A stretch of DNA of 64,000 nt. Origin: Acidilobus saccharovorans 345-15. GTDB taxonomy: Archaea; Thermoproteota; Thermoprotei_A; Sulfolobales; Acidilobaceae. The position numbers and the translations under genes were made by a program. The notes beneath the pieces were generated by a model, which saw only the letters and a program-made list of their open reading frames with translations, was not told the DNA's origin and made no database searches. The stretch is from NCBI RefSeq assembly GCF_000144915.1, contig NC_014374.1, positions 930,001 to 994,000 of the forward strand, in the 5' to 3' direction. Position 1 is the first letter of the stretch. Each line of letters begins with the position of its first letter. Positions 59,932 to 64,000 of the stretch are shown piece after piece.

Positions 59932-60852
59932 ATGGGCAACAAGGAAACTAACGTGAACACTATTAAGAGGGCCAGGCGACTAAGGCTGAGATCCAGTTCC
60001 GTACAGTTAGCCTTGATGGCGCTTCCTACGCTGTTCTTCGGCGCCCTGCTCATATATATAGTAGTCTGGAACGTTGTTCTATCCCTGCAAAACTGGTCAC
60101 TGCTAAACAGCAGACACACCTTCGTTGGCTTCGCCACCTATGAAGCCATATTCAAGAGCCTTTTCTTCAGGATAGCCATTTATCATTCAACTATATTCTC
60201 CCTTGGACTTGTAGCTATAGGTGACCTAGCCGGCCTGCTCCTCGCTGGCCTCCTCTACTTCTTGCCCAACACGCAGCGCAGCCTATACCTCTCCATATTC
60301 CTGTACCCACTGGCCATATCGATGGCCACCAATGGCCTTATATGGGACTGGCTTTTCAACCCTGAGCTTGGTTTTGGGTGGATAACCTCCCACCTGGGTT
60401 TACCGCCGGTTAACCCGCTAGCAACAGCCACCTCGACAACCCTATCTATGTTTCTGGTAGAGTTCTGGGCCTACACGGGGCTCGCGGTGCTATTCTATTT
60501 AGCGTCATTTATGAGCATAGATAAGTCTATAGTGGAGGCTGCAAAGATAGACGGCGCGGGAGGCTTTAAGATACTCTTCAGGGTCCTTCTTCCAAACTCA
60601 ATGAATGGCTTTATAGTCGCCACTGCGCTGCTGTTCCTGTTCTCCTTCAGGATGTTTAGCCTGCCCTTCGTGATAGGGGGTGGCCCAACTAACCTGGACC
60701 TCATGACTCTTGTAGAATACGTCTACTACGAGTTCTACACTGAATTCTTCAGCCAGTCAGCTGCGGCCTCAACGCTTATAACGCTGATAGCCGCTGCGGT
60801 GGTAATACCGTATGCACTTTTTGGTATAAAGAAGTGGATTATGAGGGGGTGA
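59932..60852 (+). CDS. Sugar ABC transporter permease 1
   Basis: 306-aa MalF/GlcT-type permease with six membrane helices. The EAA loop reads SIVEAAKIDGAGGFKILFRVLLP, which contacts the ATPase. ATG 59932 follows a GAGGTGA ribosome site at 8 nt; GTG 59920 (four residues longer) lies in that site and is less likely. The second permease starts 4 nt after the stop. Confidence 0.9.
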   Translation: MGNKETNVNTIKRARRLRLRSSSVQLALMALPTLFFGALLIYIVVWNVVLSLQNWSLLNSRHTFVGFATYEAIFKSLFFRIAIYHSTIFSLGLVAIGDLAGLLLAGLLYFLPNTQRSLYLSIFLYPLAISMATNGLIWDWLFNPELGFGWITSHLGLPPVNPLATATSTTLSMFLVEFWAYTGLAVLFYLASFMSIDKSIVEAAKIDGAGGFKILFRVLLPNSMNGFIVATALLFLFSFRMFSLPFVIGGGPTNLDLMTLVEYVYYEFYTEFFSQSAAASTLITLIAAAVVIPYALFGIKKWIMRG

Positions 60853-60856
60853 AAAC

Positions 60857-61708
60857 ATGGCATCCTATAGGACTAGGCTGCTCAAGTATGCCCTGCTTCA
60901 GCTGGCGGGAGGCCTTGTAGTAATATTTTGGCTCATGCCCCTCTACGCAATGCTTATAGACGGCTTTAAGACGAACTTCGAAGCTACGGTTACCTCAGTG
61001 TTCCAGCCGCCAACGCACTTCACGCTTTCAGCCTACATGACTGTCTGGGACAGCATGAAGAAACCCCTCATCAATAGCGTCATAGTTGTTATCCCTGTTA
61101 CTGTGCTCTCGGGCATACTTGGTGAGATGGGGGCATACTTCTTCTATTCACTTGGTGAAAGGCATCCAATAGTTAGCAACACGGGGTTCTCAATAATTTC
61201 GCTTGCCACGTTTATACCAGTGGAGTCGACGCTGCTTCCACTCCTCCTGCTCGAGGCCCACAGCGGCATGCTGAACACCTATTGGGGAGTAATATTTGCG
61301 AACCTGCTGTTCTACATACCGACCGCCGCGCTGCTCATGTCGATATTCCTGCCCTCCGTGCCCAGGTACCTAATAGAGGCTGCAAGAATCGACGACGCCA
61401 GCCAGTGGACCATATTCTGGAAGGTCGTGTTCCCGCTGGCGCTGCCAGGCTTCCTCTCAACCGTGATATTCGTGTTCATAATGTCGTGGAATAACTTCTT
61501 CCTGCCGCTGGTGCTTACTACTACGCCATCTATGAGGATGGTTCCTGTGGAGGAGAGGTTCTTCACTGGAGGCTATGGAACTATCTACAATGAGACCTAC
61601 GCCGCCGCGGTGCTTGCTTCAATAGTTCCGCTGGCCGTGTTCATAGCTCTAGGAAGGTATTTCATACGCGGCCTAGCAGCGCTGGGAGGGGGAGCAAAGG
61701 GGGTCTGA
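60857..61708 (+). CDS. Sugar ABC transporter permease 2
   Basis: 283-aa MalG/GlcU-type permease with six membrane helices and EAA loop YLIEAARIDDASQWTIFWKV. It pairs with permease 1. ATG 60857 has GGGGTGA upstream, overlapping the permease 1 stop. The ATPase gene begins 3 nt after its stop. Confidence 0.92.
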   Translation: MASYRTRLLKYALLQLAGGLVVIFWLMPLYAMLIDGFKTNFEATVTSVFQPPTHFTLSAYMTVWDSMKKPLINSVIVVIPVTVLSGILGEMGAYFFYSLGERHPIVSNTGFSIISLATFIPVESTLLPLLLLEAHSGMLNTYWGVIFANLLFYIPTAALLMSIFLPSVPRYLIEAARIDDASQWTIFWKVVFPLALPGFLSTVIFVFIMSWNNFFLPLVLTTTPSMRMVPVEERFFTGGYGTIYNETYAAAVLASIVPLAVFIALGRYFIRGLAALGGGAKGV

Positions 61709-61711
61709 GCC

Positions 61712-62827
61712 ATGGCCTCGGTCAGGGTCGAAAACTTAAAGAAGATCTTCAGGAGAGGCAAAATAGAGGTTCGTGCCGTTGACGGAATAACCATAACAAT
61801 ACCTGACGGCCAGGCCTTTGGCGTTCTGGGGCCCAGCGGCCATGGCAAGACCACGTTCCTAAGGCTAATAGCCGGGCTCGAGGTGCCCACTGACGGCACC
61901 ATTTACTTTGATGACGAGCTGGTCTCGGCCCCTGGAAGAATTGTAGTGGAGCCGGAGCACAGGGGCATAGCAATGGTATTCCAGCTCTGGGCGCTCTACC
62001 CCAACATGACGGTCTACGATAACATAGCGTTTCCGCTCCGTAACGCCAAGGTGCCAAAGAGCGAGATAGATAAGAAGGTCAAGGAAATAGCAGAGGAGCT
62101 GGGCCTCACCAAGGTCCTTAACCATTATCCAAGGGAGCTCTCGGGAGGGCAGATGCAGAGGACAGCCATAGCCAGGGCGCTGGTGAAGAACCCTAGGCTG
62201 CTCCTAATGGATGAGCCCTTCAGCAACCTGGACGCGGCAGTGAGGGACAGCGCCAGGGCCCTTGTCAGGAAGATACAGAGGGAGAGGAAGTTGACCACTA
62301 TAATAGTATCTCACGACCCGGCAGACATTTTCTCTATAGCCGAGGTCGCTGGCGTCATAATTAACGGCAAGTTCGCGCAGGTCTCGTCCCCTACTGACAT
62401 CTATGACAACCCTGCCAACGAAGTGGTTGCTAAGCTTGGAGGCGACATAAACATAGTGAACGTCACGGTCTCCGGCGGCTTCATCTACTTATCCAGCTCG
62501 GTCAAGGTACCCTCGCCCAACCCCAAGCTTGAAGGTAAGTATAGGCTCGGCGTAAGGCCTGAGGATGTGATGCTTAGCGACAGCACTGACGCGCCTGGGA
62601 TGACGTTTGCTGGGAAGGTTAAGGTCAAAGTGTCAAGTTACGTGGCCGGCGTCTTCAGGACCGTGGTCTCGCCTATAGACGACGATTCCGTAGAACTCAT
62701 GGTCAATATGGGCGGCTACGTAGAACCTGGATCCGAGAAGAACCTGCTCATAAGGACTCAGAAGATAAAGCTCTTTGACGAAAACGGCGAGAACGTGACC
62801 TTAAGCGCCTTAAAGACCAATAGCTAA
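61712..62827 (+). CDS. Sugar ABC transporter ATPase
   Basis: 371-aa MalK/GlcV-type ATPase. Walker A GPSGHGKTTFL, Q-loop VFQLWALYPNM, signature LSGGQMQRTAIARAL, Walker B LLLMDEPFSNLDA and switch VSHD; a C-terminal OB/regulatory domain (from about residue 240) ends with GVRPEDVML. A TATA box and a C/D-box sRNA follow within 40 nt of the stop. Confidence 0.95.
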   Translation: MASVRVENLKKIFRRGKIEVRAVDGITITIPDGQAFGVLGPSGHGKTTFLRLIAGLEVPTDGTIYFDDELVSAPGRIVVEPEHRGIAMVFQLWALYPNMTVYDNIAFPLRNAKVPKSEIDKKVKEIAEELGLTKVLNHYPRELSGGQMQRTAIARALVKNPRLLLMDEPFSNLDAAVRDSARALVRKIQRERKLTTIIVSHDPADIFSIAEVAGVIINGKFAQVSSPTDIYDNPANEVVAKLGGDINIVNVTVSGGFIYLSSSVKVPSPNPKLEGKYRLGVRPEDVMLSDSTDAPGMTFAGKVKVKVSSYVAGVFRTVVSPIDDDSVELMVNMGGYVEPGSEKNLLIRTQKIKLFDENGENVTLSALKTNS

Positions 62828-62835
62828 GTTTTAAG

Positions 62836-62844
62836 CTTATTAAA
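62836..62844 (+). promoter_or_regulatory. TATA box for the C/D-box sRNA
   Basis: CTTATTAAA lies about 25 nt before the predicted 5' end of the sRNA (62865), so the RNA need not depend on read-through from the transporter genes. Confidence 0.55.
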
Positions 62845-62864
62845 CGCTTCCATTAAGGTAGAAC

Positions 62865-62937
62865 GCGGAAACCGTGATGACACGACGGTAAGCTGAGCCT
62901 CGGGCTGTGAAGACCGTTCACCCTTGCTGAGAACCGC
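62865..62937 (+). ncRNA. C/D-box sRNA (2'-O-methylation guide)
   Basis: All four boxes are clear: C GTGATGA (62874-62880), D' CTGA (62893-62896), C' GTGAAGA (62907-62913), D CTGA (62927-62930). Spacers are 12 nt (C-D') and 13 nt (C'-D), the archaeal optimum, with 10 nt between D' and C'. The ends GCGG and CCGC (62865-62868, 62934-62937) pair. Guides are GACGGTAAG before D' and TCACCCTTG before D; rRNA targets are expected but not assigned here. Confidence 0.85.
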
Positions 62938-62943
62938 TTTTGT

Positions 62944-63783
62944 TTACTCCTCATACTCTTCCTTATTGCTTGCGCTCTCAGAGCTCTCGGAGAGGGACCT
63001 CCTCATCTCCTCGACCTCCTCCTTTGGGAGCTCGACTATAGATATTGAGTTAGGCGCGACCTTGAGGTACTTGTCCCACACGACTACTATGCCCTCATCC
63101 GTTATCTCCATAGGGTGCCTCACCATGGATATCTTAGAGTCCCTCATCTTCCAAACTATTATTGAACGGTAAAGCTTGCCCTCTATCTCATCCAAGTCCA
63201 GCCTTATTATACCGTCAACCGCGTGTTCAACGCCAGGGCCTCCGAAGCCCCTCTCACCTACAGAGACCTGGCTCACGAAGAATGCCGTGCAGCCTAGGCC
63301 GGAGACGACCCTCTTCAGTATCATTACTATGTTCCTGGCAACTGCGGGCTTAGAGAGGTACAGGGTGCTTACAGAGTCTATCACGACCCTCTTGGCCTTG
63401 ATGTCCTTAATGGCCTGTCTGACAACGTCCACAAGCTCTGAGACGTTGTCAAGGTCCTTTACTATGTACTTCTCCCTCTGGGCGGCCGACCCTATGCCCG
63501 TGGTGAAGGCATCTACTATGGCAAAGGTCCCCTTCCTCTCATATTCATCGATGTTCCAGTTGAAGTGCCTGAAGCTCCTCCTGACAGAGCTCGGGTGCTC
63601 CTCAAGGGCCACATAAACTCCAGGCTCCCCCCTGATAAGGCCGTTGTATATGAACTGCTGGGCCATTATGGACTTGCCAGTGCCGGGACCTCCAGACACC
63701 ATGACGACGTTCCTCTCGGGTATGCCCCCATAAAGTATCTCATCAAGGCCTGGTATGTACGTCCTGACCCTTGGCGTTACCAT
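62944..63783 (-). CDS. KaiC-like RecA-superfamily ATPase
   Basis: 279-aa single-domain KaiC/RadA-like ATPase. [18 protein letters not shown] precedes Walker [12 protein letters not shown] (about residue 33); Walker B is [10 protein letters not shown], and [23 protein letters not shown] is typical of this archaeal group. The C-terminal 25 residues are Glu/Ser rich. Roles in signalling or DNA metabolism have been proposed for the family; none is shown here. It follows another minus-strand gene by 21 nt, with AGGTGGTG as ribosome site. Confidence 0.9.
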   Translation of the reverse strand: MVTPRVRTYIPGLDEILYGGIPERNVVMVSGGPGTGKSIMAQQFIYNGLIRGEPGVYVALEEHPSSVRRSFRHFNWNIDEYERKGTFAIVDAFTTGIGSAAQREKYIVKDLDNVSELVDVVRQAIKDIKAKRVVIDSVSTLYLSKPAVARNIVMILKRVVSGLGCTAFFVSQVSVGERGFGGPGVEHAVDGIIRLDLDEIEGKLYRSIIVWKMRDSKISMVRHPMEITDEGIVVVWDKYLKVAPNSISIVELPKEEVEEMRRSLSESSESASNKEEYEE

Positions 63784-63804
63784 CCAACACCACCTATTAC
63801 ATCT

Positions 63805-64000
63805 TTATCGCCTTTCGGCCCTTTTAATCTGACTTTGCAAGCTCGTCCTGTTTACATCAACGCCACGTGTAGATATCCTGCCCCTGGGAGCTCCGTGGTT
63901 CCCACCAGCTTCAGACCCCTCGATGGCCCTTACAAGGGAGAACCTTATGATAGTTATGTCATCCTCTAGCATGAAGTCTCCATATATCGACCTAAGCTCC
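63805..64000 (-). CDS. C-terminal end of an unidentified protein (partial)
   Basis: An open frame enters from the right edge and ends in TAA at 63805-63807, leaving 64 residues. It includes YGDFMLEDDITIIRFSLVRA and a basic tail (SQIKRAERR). The short spacing to the KaiC-like gene suggests one operon. The DDITIIRFS segment faintly resembles the last strand of PP2C/SpoIIE phosphatases, but too little is visible to call it. Confidence 0.55.
   Translation of the reverse strand, partial: ELRSIYGDFMLEDDITIIRFSLVRAIEGSEAGGNHGAPRGRISTRGVDVNRTSLQSQIKRAERR

Overview
The window reads as about 64 kb of chromosome from a thermophilic crenarchaeote. Support for this: a GINS-MCM-RFC replication set, ESCRT-type division genes (cdvB, cdvC), the mre11-rad50-nurA-herA repair operon, a crenarchaeal single-OB SSB with a basic/acidic tail, Spt5 with SecE, a proteasome beta subunit, archaeal ribosomal proteins, C/D-box sRNA genes, and many GTG/TTG starts with TATA boxes about 25 nt upstream (leaderless genes). 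The GC-rich codons and a Thr-linker sugar-binding protein would suit an Acidilobales/Desulfurococcales-type thermoacidophile, but the genus is inference. Nearly everything is ordinary core chromosome. I see no CRISPR array, insertion sequence or provirus.

Layout. 1-6.3 kb: Hel308-type helicase (cut by the left edge), mcm and gins23 on the minus strand, divergent from rfcS-rfcL. 6.3-9.2 kb: a degenerate acyl-CoA-synthetase-like protein and an enolase-superfamily dehydratase. 9.2-14.8 kb: an sRNA candidate, tRNA-His, an RNA ligase gene rtcB split into two overlapping frames, a PadR regulator, an M20 hydrolase, a peroxiredoxin and an Mrp ATPase. 14.9-17 kb: rpl3-rpl4-rpl23. 17-24 kb: HAD phosphatase, macro-domain protein, an ABC transporter with a fused permease, an alcohol dehydrogenase, initiator tRNA-Met with an unusual 5' end, a hydroxyacid dehydrogenase and RidA. 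24-28 kb: DUF357-nucleotidyltransferase, spt5, secE (59 aa), AMMECR1, endonuclease V and proteasome beta. 28-38 kb: cdvB-cdvC and the mre11-rad50-nurA-herA-methyltransferase operon. 38-43 kb: hexulose-phosphate synthase, a lactamase-fold hydrolase, SSB, SerK-like serine kinase, CBS, Mut7-C and PAP2 proteins.

43-48 kb holds nearly the whole UMP pathway in one strand run, pyrF-pyrE then pyrB-pyrI-pyrC-pyrD. 48-57 kb: an SDR epimerase, a GNAT plus N-acylamino-acid-racemase pair, aldo/keto reductase, a PLP decarboxylase, malic enzyme and an NCS1 permease. 57-57.6 kb is an unusual, structured, gene-free stretch. 57.6-62.8 kb: a cupin and a complete sugar ABC transporter (binding protein, two permeases, ATPase). 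62.8-64 kb: a clear C/D-box sRNA, a KaiC-like ATPase and the tail of another gene.

The most interesting points are: rtcB split at a conserved position with all catalytic residues kept; three genes whose reading frames appear to need non-canonical starts (CTG for pyrC, ATC for the DUF357 protein, ATA or similar for SerK); a 13-bp tandem duplication of the 5' end of initiator tRNA inside a flanking inverted repeat; and the 57-kb noncoding region, where one arm can pair with either of two others, next to a cluster of GTTAAC palindromes.
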